A stretch of 64,000 bases of DNA from Cyclina sinensis (taxonomy: Eukaryota > Mollusca > Bivalvia > Venerida > Veneridae): the NCBI GenBank assembly GCA_012932295.1, contig JAAONU010000001.1, positions 23,756,461-23,820,460 on the forward strand, written 5' to 3'. Below the pieces are notes generated by a model. That model saw only the letters and a program-made list of their open reading frames with translations. It searched no databases and was not told the origin of the DNA. Positions 24,737 through 36,719 of the stretch are shown here, one piece after another. Both the position numbers and the translations under genes were made by a program. The number at the start of each line of letters is the position of its first letter. The stretch's first letter is position 1.

Positions 24737-25561
24737 ACCGTACTTTGGGATATTTTCACGTCGGCAAATTTTCGCCCTTTTAGCATAAAAAGTAGTGGTT
24801 TTATTTTGGTTCGTGTATTTTTCGCCCTTTTACAGCGGGGGCGAAAATATGACAATAATTCATGACAAAACGTCAATACAACGGACATGTTTGAAGAGTA
24901 TCAAAGGGAAGTCACTCTTGGACTGCTCGAGAAATAACTCTAGTGCTTACCGGTATTAAAACAAAAGAATGCGTACATGTTACTTTATTTACATCATTAT
25001 ATGGTATTATTAAAATAAAAACACATAATTAAAACCTAAAATTCATTTACAGCGTACTGTCCACGTTTGCGAATAGGCGTTTCATACACCTCGTGTAATT
25101 GTTCGTTGCATAGTTGCGTAAATTGCATTCTTCGCTGTTTTTATCTACATTTAAAAGTACTGCTTTTTCTTTTGGTTTTAAATATTTTAAAATAGACATG
25201 TTTTTCTGACTGTGACAAACATGTATGTCATGTTTGTGTAAAAAATTAAAGAAGCGAATTATAGACTCAATAGAAATTTTGCAAAGGTGACAAAATCTCA
25301 CAATTAGCATGTTTTCTAACGGTAATTATCACTCTTTCAGGCTTGAGTGATAGCAGGTATTTACGATCGATAATCAAAATATAGATAAAAGTGAAATAGC
25401 GCTTATGCTATACGGTGTTTATTCAGTACACTCAGGTAGACGTGTATACGGTGTTCAATTTTGGACCTAGGTATATTTTCAGCTGTTATATTTTCGCCAC
25501 TTCATAAAGGTGGCGAAATTGGCGAAAATTTAACCATGATAAAAATATCCCAAAGTACGGT
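24737..25561. mobile_element. TA-flanked non-autonomous DNA transposon with 20-bp terminal inverted repeats
   Basis: The left end CCGTACTTTGGGATATTTT is repeated inverted at the right end (AAAATATCCCAAAGTACGG). Both are flanked by TA, as for the Tc1/mariner/pogo superfamily. Subterminal TTTTCGCCC-like blocks are also inverted. Two short leftward frames (24580-24888, crossing the left end, and 25047-25310) have no recognisable transposase motif, so it is most likely non-autonomous. Confidence 0.75.
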
Positions 25562-25994
25562 AACAGATTGTGTAATATTGTAAGAGAAATGGTCAGAAAG
25601 GTATCACATCAGAAATACCTCTTTTTCAGCAACATCAAAATAATGAGAATGGAAATGAAACATTGAAAATGAGATAGATAAGACCTTGTCTTCAAACAGA
25701 GCAGGAGGACAGTATTTGTCAGTGGGATATTTTCCGGTCCTTCACTCTTTCCCTACTTTATGCTGAATGGAAAAATCCTTTGTGTGTATAAGTCATTGAG
25801 CATTATGTGGAAATACTCTGGTCACAATGATTCCAGATGCAAGTTGTTCTACATCCTTCTTCTAAGCACACATATCCTATTGGGCAAAACTTTACCTTAG
25901 GCTTCCAAATTATTGGAATTGCAAAAGGCAAGAGTAAGTCTTGGGAATTGCTTATTCAGCTAGTCTATGTCTTGGACTAGAGTTTCAGTTTTTT
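25562..25994. other. No feature recognised
   Basis: Unique-looking AT-rich sequence between two repeat elements. No coding or RNA signal was seen. Confidence 0.4.
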
Positions 25995-26720
25995 AGCTCA
26001 GCTGGCATGAAGTGCCAGAGTGAGCTTTTAGTATGCTATTTTGTCCAGCGCCTGTCTGTCCAGCAATCTTTTTTCAATGTGCTTGTAAACACACTAGAGG
26101 CTACAATTTCAATCTGATCTTAATGAAACTTGATCAGAATGTTAGCCTCTGTAAAATCTGGGACGATTTTGAAACTGGGTTACATGGGTTCAGAAACTAG
26201 GTCACTGGGTCCAATAATGAAAAAAAAAAAATTTTCACTGTATGTTTGATTGGATTTTCACCAAACTTGGCCTGTACACACATCTCGATGAAACATTGGA
26301 GGAATACAAAATCTGGATCAGGCTAGGTCACAAACTATGTCACTGGGTAAAACCATAGGAAAAACCTCATTAACACTCGAGAGGTCACATTTTTGATACA
26401 TTTTAAATGAATCTTGGTCAGAATTTTAGTCTTTATGAATTCTTTGATCATTTTAAAACTGGGTTACATCAGAAATTAGGTCACCAGGTGAAATCATTAG
26501 GAAAACCTTTTTAAATTCTCAAGAGGTCACATTTTGTATCAGATCTGAATGGAAAATAAGTTGGAATGTTGCTTTAATGGATTCTTAGGCTTATTCAGTA
26601 CCGGGTCACATGGGGTCAGAAACTAGGTCATCGGGTTAATTCATAGAAAAATATTGTTAATACTGTCTAGGTCACATTTTTCTTCAGATCTTAATGAAAA
26701 TTAGTCGCAGTGTTTGCCTT
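25995..26720 (+). mobile_element. Hairpin-headed element with tandem units of about 150 bp
   Basis: The head is a strong hairpin, AGCTCA-CTGGCA paired with TGCCAG-TGAGCT (25995-26026), then CCTGTCTGTCCAGC. Four diverged units follow, each with an AACTGGGTTACATGGG-like and AAACTAGGTCACTGGG-like block (about 26178, 26325, 26460, 26605) and TCTCGAGAGGTCACATTTT-like joins. It is non-coding. Confidence 0.55.
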
Positions 26721-26799
26721 GATGAATTTGTTCTGTGCCCATGTGTTCCTTTAGACCTCATACCACACATTTCAGGTGTATATAAAAAGAGAGTTAGGA

Positions 26800-27440
26800 C
26801 TTGTTCAGAAGAATCTTACATTGTTTTGCAAGCAAATTACTATTTGCCAGGAATGTTTACAGCACTTAATGAATTGAGTGATTTCTTTTTCTTTTTTTTA
26901 AATTGCACATCTGTACAAGACATAGGAATTAAATTCTTTTTTTTTCATTACTTAACTTGGAGTACTTCCAGTTTATCATCTCCACAAGGGATGCTTCTGC
27001 TAAGATGGTGTAGGATATGCCATTCTTATCAAGCTTATTCTAGAAACTAGTTGTAGAAAAAATGTTAAATAATTACAAACAAGTTTAAGATTAACAATCA
27101 ATATGCAATAAGGTATGCAAAAATAAATTTATGTTTCATTTGTAGCTTCATGTATTGCCATGATTTTGGTTTGGGAAGCTCTTTCCAAAATATCCTGTGG
27201 AAGAGATGGCAGAGCTTTCAAAATCAGTAGCGGGCAAATTGAACAAATTGGAAGAGGTCTTCCAATCATGACAGCTCTTCAAGTTTTGCTATGGAACCAG
27301 TCTTTTGACGTGTTCAGAAGAATCTTACATTAAGTTTCTTGCAAGCAAATAACTGCTAGCCAGTAAGGCTAACCAAACATAGTGACTTGAGTGTTTTCTT
27401 GTTCCTTTCTTTAGATTGCATAGAGTTTGCAATCAAAGCA
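26800..27440 (+). repeat. Pair of diverged direct repeats about 510 bp apart
   Basis: A block of about 130 bp with GTTCAGAAGAATCTTACATT, TTGCAAGCAAAT and TGAGTG(A/T)TTTCTT occurs near 26800-26936 and again near 27311-27440. The copies are clearly related but diverged. The region has no coding potential; the origin is unknown. Confidence 0.5.
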
Positions 27441-28041
27441 GTTTGAATGCTTGTGTTTTCTACTCTCCTGAAAGCTCTTGTTTATTTCATTTGCTTGAAA
27501 ATTTGTAAACATTAAATAGAAGGCACTAGCTGAATCTGGCAAGTTCTTGTAGCTTGGACAATTTTGAAGTGCTTACATTCCTTTGCTAGGCATTTTCATT
27601 TTTCAACAAATTTTTGTTAGTTTAATTTAGCTAGTTTTGTTAACATTTTAAAAACTACATTAAACTGAAATACCATGTAAAACAATGATTTTAAACTTGC
27701 TATACATATGAATTTACAGTGTCATTTCATTTGGTATGACTTCAAATTTCCGTGATTCTTGTAAAGCTTGCCCATCTTTGCTGTTTTCAAGTTGTTGGTA
27801 AAATTGGCATGTGGTCTTGTTATTAAGCACCATGTAATCAGTGAAGTCTCAAATGTGGGGAAAAAGGTTTCCTGAATAGAACTTGTATTTGTACTGAAAA
27901 GGGATCAAGAAAATGACCCCTTTATTGAATTCTTAGTGTGATAAATTTGTGTTTGGTCAGCTGTAGCTCTCCTCAACTCGCACTACTTTGTCATGATTGA
28001 ATAGTGGTTGTTTAATGAAATAGAAAAGGTCAAATACGTTA

Positions 28042-31000
28042 CTACTGTTTATTATTTTCACATAAACAATCCAAACATACTACCTCATGTATATATCTTT
28101 CATGACTTCTCTGTTTAGTTATGGATAGAGAATAACAAGATATATATGGCATTGAATTGACTATTTGATAAGAAATAACATCAATGATTGATTTTATTGG
28201 CACTTCTTCTCCTCTAACTTTTACCATTCTGATCTCCTCTTCCTAAAAAGTATATTTATAGAAATTACATTATTGTTTTAATGTTGTATATTTCGAAGTA
28301 TATATTGTAACACAAATACAAGAATATGTAGAAAAAGTATATGTACATGTGCCACAGTATGTGAGATTTATTTCCTCTGTTTTTCTTCCCTTATATTAAA
28401 TCTACTTGAAAATGACAAGAGAAGATGTTTCATTACATAATTTATAAGAAAACAAGGAAAGACAATATTGCAGACACTAAAGACACATTTTTTTGCAATA
28501 ATTATTAAAAACACACAAACCTTTAAAGGTTTTTTTTCTTTTATCAATGTAAACTTTAAAACAATAGTGTGAAAAAGTAAGAGACCTAATTTGTCCACAG
28601 TGAGTGGGTGACATGTTTTAATTTTGTAAACTAGAACTCCGCGAGTCGGATGTGTCGCCTTGTGAACAATATAGTTTAGGAGAAATGGCCAGGACAAAAA
28701 TGAAATACGAAAACTAACAAAGGGCAATAGCTCAAAAAATAATAAGTGCAGAGCAGCAGTTTCTATGCATTGCACTTCTTATCAATAAGATCTATCATTC
28801 TATGAAGTTTCAAGTCCATCTCTTTTATAATTTATGAGAAATGGCCTGGACAAAAATAAAATAGGAAAATATATAAAGGGTAATAACTCAAAAATAAGAA
28901 ATGCAGAGTACCAGTTCTTGTACACTGCACTTTTTCTTAATGAGATCTTTCATCCTAAGAAGTTTCATGTCTATAGCTTTCATACTTGAGGAGAAATGAC
29001 CTGGTTAAAATAAAGTACGAAAATTAACAAAGGGCAATAACTCAAAAAATAAGAAATACAGAGTACCGGTTCTTGTGCACTGCACTTCTTCTTAATGAGA
29101 TCTATTATCCTATGAAGTTTCAAGTCCATAGCTTATATACTTTCGGAGAAATGGCCAGGACAAAAATAAAGTATGAAAATTAACAAAGGGCAATAACTCA
29201 AAAAAATAAGAAATGCAGAGTACCTGTTCCTGTGCACTGCACTTCTTCTTAATGAGATCTATCATCCTATGAAGTTGCAAGTCCATGTTATACATTACGA
29301 GAATGGCCAGGACAAAAATAAAGTATGAAAATTAACAAAGGGAAATAACTCAAAAATTAGGAAATGCAGAGTACCGATTCTTGTGCACTGCACTTCTTCT
29401 TAATGAGATCTATCATCATATGAAGTTTCATGTCCATAGCTTTTATAGTTGAAGAGAAATGGTCCGGACAAAATTAAAGTATGAAAATTAACAAAGGGCA
29501 ATAACTCAAAAATTAAAAGTGCAGAGTACCGGTCCTTGTGCACTGCACTTCGTGTTATTGAAAGAAGCATGCATACCAAGTTTGAAGTCAATCCAACTTA
29601 AAGTGACTGAGTTATGCTCTGGACAAGCTTTAGGGGACTGCCGACAAAGACGCCGACACCGACGACAAAAGTAATCCCTATATGTCGCCTTTTCAAGGCG
29701 ACACAAAAAGATGTCTGATGATCTTTTATGCAAATTTATTTCAAAATACCTTCATCCACAATATAAGCCGGACATGAACATGTACTTTTACAGGATCCAT
29801 AAATAGAATACACACAACTTGTTTACTGTGACCTCGAACTTAACTAAATGACATGATTTAATGTGTGGCTCATTTTCTGGATTAACACTATAAGCTTTTT
29901 TGACATTAACATGGCCAGGGCATAAAAAGGAAACAAGATGGTTTTGATAGTGCTTAGGCCATGATGATCCAAAGATGCTCTCTAGAGTATAAGTAATCTT
30001 TTAAAAATTAAGAGACATAATATGGGCATAAACAAGAAATATCATTTAAGGCAAATAATGCTCCTGAAAGCTGCACATTTGTCAATGAACTCTAGTGTGT
30101 AAAAGGAAAAAAGAAAAGGGTAAAAAAATTGAGCCATGGACATCACATATTCAGACACATCAAAGTTATCTATCTACCTACAAATCATATCAAAGATCAG
30201 TCAATAAACCTTATATTTATGTTTTGTAATTTATATTTATTTCTTCAATATTGTTGATGGTATTGTCTGGATAAGATAGCTGGACCAGCAAGGTGGCAAC
30301 TTTATGCTCCTTTCACTACTTGGGTAGCATTAAAAATTGATCAGTTTTTTCTTTTATTTCGAAGTTCATATAAAAATAAAAAAAAATATAAAATAACTTA
30401 GAGTCATGGTAAAGTTAGTGCAAAAGCTTATATAAATGTTTCATGCCAAGGACCTAAGCTTTAGCCCATAGAATGATGCCTTCAACAACCATATAGAAGG
30501 ACCATACAATGCTGATTGTTATAAAAGAATGGTGTAAACAGTAAATGAACAAACACTGTGCTTGGGAAATCTAATAAAGAATGTATCAATAACACTTTAT
30601 ACCTGAATTATTCTTCCCGACACAGACACCTTCTTCTTTGCTGGGGAAGCAAGGGCCTCTTTCATTTTCTTTTCCTCAGCAGGTGGGGGGTTTATTAGCG
30701 TTTCTCCAATACTCCTATGGCTGGCAGGGATTTCCAGTGGGCCAGATATGAAAACTTTAGAATTCTTAGTGACAACTATATAATCAACTCCCTCTTCTAC
30801 TCTCTTTATAACCTCTCTAAGAACAACAGTATGTCCAACCTGCAATTTTATAATTTTAAAGATTGATATTTATAAGCATAACATATTTCTTTTAAAAATG
30901 TTATCTCACTAACGAGCTTCTTTGCATCACTTTTTTGCATATTGTGCACTGTTTGTAAATGGCTTGGAATGTAACTTTTTCTTACAAAAGTTCTTCCACA

Positions 31001-31324
31001 TCTCCTGATGGGGCACACAAAATGTTTCACAGTACCGTGATTCTCTCTGATGTGTCCTTTTAAATTCCTTTTACTAGAATAGCTTCTATTACAAGTGTTG
31101 CATAAAAACACCATCTCTTTTTCTAGATGTAAAATAAAATTCTTGAGATGTTCTGGCGTCTTAACTGATCGTCCAAATCGAGTGAAATGTGTTTCTGCAC
31201 GGGGCCTGGTAGGATCCCTCAATTGTTTGCTACAATGATCCGTTAATTGTTCATTTGGATCCGTTGCACGATTTTCACTAGCAAAATCTGCTTTTGGCTG
31301 AAAATGTACGCACTGGTCCATCAA
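28042..31324 (-). CDS. C2H2 zinc-finger plus probable OB-fold protein, unnamed
   Basis: Exons right to left: 30914-31324 (137 codons, start ATG 31322-31324), a 74-bp intron, 30603-30839 (79 codons), then an exon starting at 28242. The last reads open to TAG at 28042 or splices at 28180 (GTTATT donor). Exon 1 has a TRFGRSVKTPEHLKNFIL stretch (residues 48-65) like the tail of Ty3/Gypsy polyproteins, then two C2H2 fingers: C75-C78-H91-H96 and C104-C109-H122-H127. Exon 2 begins VGHTVVLREVIKRVEEG and ends KKKVSVSGRIIQ, continuing EEEIRMVKVRGEEVPIKSI. The alternating beta pattern, VxGRIIQ and KVRGEEVPIKSI suggest a single-stranded-nucleic-acid OB fold of the RPA1 type. Conserved downstream strands are not seen, so the gene may be truncated. 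The intron holds a pearl-like element. Confidence 0.7.
28631..29703 (-). mobile_element. Helitron-superfamily-like (pearl/HINE) element with six 155-bp core units, minus strand
   Basis: On the minus strand the head hairpin TGTCGCCTT/AAGGCGACA (29683-29703) is followed by a CGTC-rich stretch, then six core units. Their GAGAAATGG-containing block starts at about 28680, 28836, 28991, 29146, 29300 and 29454 (spacing 154-156 bp), and each has CAATAACTCAAAAA and GTGCACTGCACTTCTTCTTA-like blocks. The 3' end on the minus strand is a short TCCG/CGGA hairpin followed by GTTCTAG and T (28631-28634), a CTRR|T end. It lies in the intron of the zinc-finger/OB gene, same strand. Confidence 0.7.
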
Positions 31325-34264
31325 TTTATAGTGGATCTGTTCAGTATCACCCTGTTGAACCGTGTTCTCAACTTATATATAGAAACTAAAACTAAGCAGA
31401 TGTTACATCCACAATAATTATGACTATGCCTGAACACAATGTCTTCTGATGCACATGTCCCTGTGATGCAACCCGACTTGAACAACAATCACCACAATAT
31501 AATAATTCAGACCATTGTTCCAAGTAATTGCATCCTTTGTAAAAATAAAGTTATATTATCATCTAATCTAATACCCGGTATTCAAAAACATTTTTAGAAT
31601 TTCTCATACTGTCAGTCCAGTAAACCCATGTGTTTGACAAAAAATTAAAATGAAATTTTGAAGCTTATAAGCGTCATAAAACAAGCTAACTGCAAATGAA
31701 AATATGTAGGAATGTTTTAAGAATTGAATCCTACATATCTAGATATGGAAACCATTTGAAAAAAGGAAATGTAGGAACATAGTGATGACACATTACTCCA
31801 CCTATTGTGGCAAAGCACAAAGTGTGACATAATTCAGTTTAACTTTAAAACAATAGTTCTGTGGTTAATAAGAACTAAGATATTTATGTCATAAAAGATC
31901 TGTAAACATTGATATTTCTTTCATTATCTTGTTAAAATTCATTCAACTGTATAAATTTCTGGACAGCCAGGTGTGATTTTGCTAAAATCAACTAAGTGTA
32001 GGAATATCAATAAAGTTAACTTCATACTTCATTAAATGAATTGGAGAGTCAGTATGATATATTAGATATATTACATTTTCATTTTTATGTTTGTTGTTGT
32101 TGTTGTTTTTTGGTCTGACACTTGGTCTAGCTCTGTCAGACTACCTGGTAAATTTCTGAGGTCTTCGGACATAACTGTTCACTGCTTACTTTCTCCAAGA
32201 TAGCACAGATATAAAGTAGTTTCAGTTTCGTGGTCTTTAATGATGGCGGCAGATAGGAACTGTTTGATCTTTTCTACTAGTTGCATACTCAGTCTGTCCA
32301 AACTTTTCACCTGTCCACTGCACAACTGAGTCTCCCACAATCTATATCTCATGCTGTTTTTGTCCCTCCATCATGTCCATGTTCAAAAAACCAATTGGTT
32401 TATAGTCTCAACCTCAGTCCTTTAGACTTTTCCATCAGATTAACTTGATGGCAGAGCTTTCCTCTCGCTTCCAGCCGAGTCTTCTTACCCAGGCTTCTTT
32501 GTGAAATAGTCTATTAAGATTTTATGTTATTTATTTCTCCTTGCATTGCAGGAATGTAATTTTACACATCTGCTTTGAAGTTTGTTGTTTGATTTCTAAC
32601 AGCTTTATTTCAGACTTGGGTTCACATCAAGTTATACAAAATAGTTTCATCTTTCCCTGTGCATTATGCACATGGACAATGCCAAGACTAGGGGTATCAT
32701 CTTGCAATGAAGAAAAATATAAGTGATTGTATTTCACTTTGTTATGCTGTCTTTTTTAGTCTGTAGCATGTATGTTTGCTAGTTGTTAGTTAATGTATCT
32801 TAATATAGAACACTGGGTACCTTTATTTTTGTGCCAGCTCTTTATTAAATACTAGTACATTACAGGATTTTCAAAAATGGACTAAATGTTTGAGGTTAGG
32901 CATTGCAAACTGTTCATCCTTTTGTTTGTAGGTAAACAAATAATATAGAATTCTGCCTACCAATCTGTAACTCATTACTTAACTTACAAATTAGCGTCAG
33001 ATCTAAGTGTCTGGGCAGTAGCCAGCTGAGGGCTTTCAACCATTTTCCTGTCCCAACTCATAGGATCCAAAAGTTGTCCTGTACTGATACATGCAGGTGA
33101 TAGAGCATAGCATGTCCAAGCATGTTTCTTTGCATTTTGTCACCTCATAATGCAACAAGGTGGGTCATATTTCTTCTTGAAAACACTCTGCAGCTCTAGA
33201 TCTTGGAAAGTGTTGTAAGATATTCAAGTTTAAAGAATGGTTAAGCATGTCATAGACATTTTTCCCATGGTGAACATTTTGTGATATGCATTAGCTTTGG
33301 AAAACACTTTCATTCACAAGTTATGGCAACAACAGTATATAACAGTACCTGTACTAAAACTGTTAGCAATATCAAAACTCCTGGTGTTTGTCTAATGGTA
33401 ATGCCAGGAATTGAAACACTGTATGTAAAAGTTAGTGTAAAAATGGGATTAATAATGTGAATTCATTAGTAAGTAGTGAAATTGATTCATCCTGGTACAG
33501 TAATTTCAAATTGCTGGATTTTATGAGATTTTTTTAGTCACTTCTTGTTTACTTATTTTGCCATCGAGGTGTTGTGCAAAGTCTGGTTAAGTTAACACAT
33601 ATCTAACTGCAATATGTCAGTAGTTGTATATTCTGTTATTTTGAAGTGTTACAATTATACGTGTTTAGCCGCATTGTCGGAAACCCACGTTCGATCCATT
33701 CTGTTTCACTCTATTTACATAGTGTAGTTGTGCGGAATATGTACCGGGGGTCACCGACGATGGTTTAGCCGATAAACATTAGTAAGTTCTGTTACATTTT
33801 GTGAAATATTGAAACTGTATTATGTTCTGTAATCGAGGTATATAAACAGTCTTTATAGTTAGGATGTATTAGTATTAGGTCTTTGTGATTTCTGTTATTT
33901 AAATTGTTTCAGTACTAAGAGAGGTGAATGCAAAAAAGTGCTTTTTTTGCAATCTGTTTCTGTATTTTAAAGCACTTTTTCTTCCTCACCCGTCGATATT
34001 TTTGTATTTAGATCAATGTGTTGTTTGTTAAGTATGAGACTTTTTAATGTGTTGTGAAAGGGAATGATTGAAATTTGTTACTTTATGAAAAATACATATC
34101 CATCAGTAGTTTCTCATATTTATTATAGGTTAAAGACTCAGCATAGATCATGTATTTTTAACACAGAGTGATAATGGCTGAGATTTTACATCTGTTTACC
34201 GTGTCAAACAAATTATGTCATAGAAGTAAAAAGATGTTACATTATCTTTTTGTATTTTTCATTT
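31325..34264. other. About 2.9 kb with no recognisable gene
   Basis: It holds only short chance frames and a (TTG)n run near 32090-32106. The 5' UTR and promoter of the zinc-finger/OB gene should lie at its left end, but no specific motif is convincing. Confidence 0.4.
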
Positions 34265-35499
34265 TAGCTGACAGGAGCTTAAGACACTTATTGTAAGCAT
34301 TTGTGATTATTCTTTGTTGTCCGTCAACGATTTTCCTCAAGTGACATCTCCATTACCAGTGGATGGAATTCATGACAGATAGCATGAAGCTGTTACAAAG
34401 ATGTTGTTCAAAGAATTCCATTTCTAATAAAACTATGGTTGCTCTGGCAACTAGAAGAAAATGCTTAAAACTCTTAGTCTGAGATCACCAAGCCCTGATA
34501 TCTGAAATTTGGTTTGAAGCATTTTAGTAGAACACAAAAATACAAATATGTTGGGTTTAAGTACAAGGTTCAGATTCCAGGCCACATGGAGATTATGACC
34601 TTGTAACCATCATTTTACACCATTTCTGACAATGCTTTTACTGGTAGGGGACTTCTGTTTGCCATCACAAGGGATCGCAGAATAACGTATAAATAAATAG
34701 GAAAACCTTTTAAGACTTGTGATAAAACAAAACACATAGAGCTTTGATATTTACTGTGTAGCATTTTCTAATGGTCTTCAGTTTTGTAATCAAATGGTCA
34801 AAGGTCAAGGTCACAATGGTTTGACCTAAGTTAATGGTTTCTGGACAATAACTTGCTTTTGTTATCATCTACTGGCCTGACAACTTACAAGTGTACTTCA
34901 TTCAACCAGATAATCCCTATCTATTTTTGGTTAAAACCAGTGAAGGTTCCAGTAGTTTGATATACTTTCCAGAAAACTTTCACATGGACTTCAACCCAAC
35001 CAGGGTTGATCCCTATGGATTTTGGGGTCAAAGGTCACAGTGCTTTAAATTAAGAAAACACTTTGCAGTCACAGTTTGCTTTCATTATCACCTACCATCC
35101 TGAAAACTTATATATGGACTTCAGCCACATAGAGATGACTCTTGTCCACTTTAGGGGTCAGATAATCAAAGGTAAACAGTTTCCAGAACAGAACTTGCTT
35201 TCCTCCATCATCTACCTGCCTGAAGACTTACACATACACTTTCATTTGATCAAGGAAGATTCTTTGTTAATTTCTAGATTGAACCATCAAAGGTCAAGGT
35301 CACAATGCTTCAAAATAAGGAAAGAGTTTCCAGATCATAACTTGCTTTTCTTATCATCTGCCTTTTGAAAACATACAAATGGACTTCAACCACTTATTTG
35401 GACTGCGAGTTGGTTTTACACATCTGCAACAATTTTTTTTGGTTTTATATGCTCACAACAAAAAGTTGATTTGTTGAGTCCCTCATAAAAATGCACCTT
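34265..35499 (+). repeat. Diverged dispersed repeat rich in CAAAGGTCAAGGTCACAATG units
   Basis: It resembles the 16801-17571 repeat at its start (TTCAAAGAATTCCATT near 34410; GCATTTTCTAATGGTCTTC near 34760). A loose tandem array carrying AAAGGTCAAGGTCACAATG-like blocks (34800, 35030, 35290) and ATCATCTACC-like blocks follows. Short frames at 34891-35368 are repeat translations. Confidence 0.5.
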
Positions 35500-35643
35500 T
35501 GCTACAGGTTAATACCAAGTCATTTTTCAATCACTTTCAGTCTTACGTCTCTTCTTACATCCTCTCCCTACTCTTCAAACAGCTTCCCCATTACAACAAT
35601 AAGGAATGCTGTGGGGTATCAATCACTCCTGTGATAGCTCTAG
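35500..35643 (+). mobile_element. Solo 3' end of the Helitron-like element family
   Basis: It ends in GGGGTATCA, hairpin ATCAC-TCCT-GTGAT (35622-35635), AGCTCTAG and T. That is the same terminus as the element ending at 24093, with only the loop changed. The upstream part matches that element's tail weakly and no head is linked to it, so it looks 5'-truncated or fused to the preceding repeat. Confidence 0.55.
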
Positions 35644-36479
35644 TTTTAATTATCTTTGGTCTTGACAGCAATAATGACACAAAATAGATTCACATTATTT
35701 TATTAATAATTATCAAAAGGAATATTTAAGTGTTCAAAAAGTGTATGCCAAATATTTCTGTCCAGTATTTACTGGAAAGAAAACAACAAATATCTTAATT
35801 TCGTCTGTATCTGCTAGATGAGTAACATTTACAGAAATTCAGTAAAAATAATAAGTCTATATTAATTTTCAGGTATCTTTCTTTGCCATGTAAGTAAACC
35901 ATGATGTATCTTTATCATTTCCAAGAGTGCAGCTGGGAAAAAAAGGGCTTTGAAACAATAACAGTCTGGCTAAAAGTTCACTCGAATCTCTTCTAATATT
36001 ATAGGTCTATTTAAAATCCTAATTATACCCCAATGTGTAACAAGCTATTTGAACTGCCCTAGCACTGTGTAGTATCACTGCAGTAATAGTCACATGATGT
36101 GTTTCCAATGGCAACTGTTAGATAGCACTTTTGTTGCAGATTCTCAACACAGGACATATAGGTACAGAGAAAGTGTAAGTTTCAGTATGTCTGCATTTTG
36201 GAACTTCCAGGAATATCATCTTCATGCATTCCAGAACTCTGAAATAAAGTGCAAAAAGAACTACATCTGAAACTATATTCAAGAGCATTATCGAATAATA
36301 GAGCATTATCTTAACAGAATGAAGTAACAGTGTATGGTGAAAACATTCTTCAGTCCCTTCAGTCTTGAAAGCTAGAAATGAACATTACCACTGAACAACA
36401 TGTGTCAGTGTACGAAAAAATGATGTGGTCTGCCACTAATTTGAAGAATTATGTTTCAACTGTACAAATTACAAGAAGA

Positions 36480-36530
36480 TTACCAAGAACCATACATTAG
36501 TTCACAGGTATAATCTGATGCACACCCAGA
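36480..36530 (-). other. Candidate last coding exon of COPS3 (weak)
   Basis: The minus strand has a TTTCAG acceptor at 36531-36536, then a phase-0 frame of 16 residues ending in TAA. Added to the 406 codons found, this gives 422 residues, close to the 423 of human CSN3. The peptide does not resemble the usual acidic tail, so the call is weak. An alternative acceptor near 35937-35941 gives only five residues. Confidence 0.25.
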
Positions 36531-36719
36531 CTGAAAGTTGTACGTCAATTCCGTTCTATATATGGTATTACTGCATACTGACATTTGATAATTAAAATTA
36601 TTATAAGAAATCAGTACAGTTAATTGAAACTCGCTTGGTAAATGTTATACAATGTAATGTATGTAGAAAAAAAAACCCTGCCAAATGATTGAAGTATACC
36701 CCAGCTGCCTGTGCCTTAC

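Noticed and set aside
26694..27050. 118-residue rightward frame
   Set aside because: Low-complexity Phe/Leu-rich translation of T-runs; no domain, overlaps repeat sequence.
28368..29733. Leftward frames of 61-135 residues with ELLPFVNFHTLFLSWPF
   Set aside because: They are translations of the 155-bp tandem core and repeat with it.
34891..35368. Frames of 70 and 101 residues with YLPEDLHIHFH-like repeats
   Set aside because: Translation of a tandem AAGGTCACAATG-type repeat.
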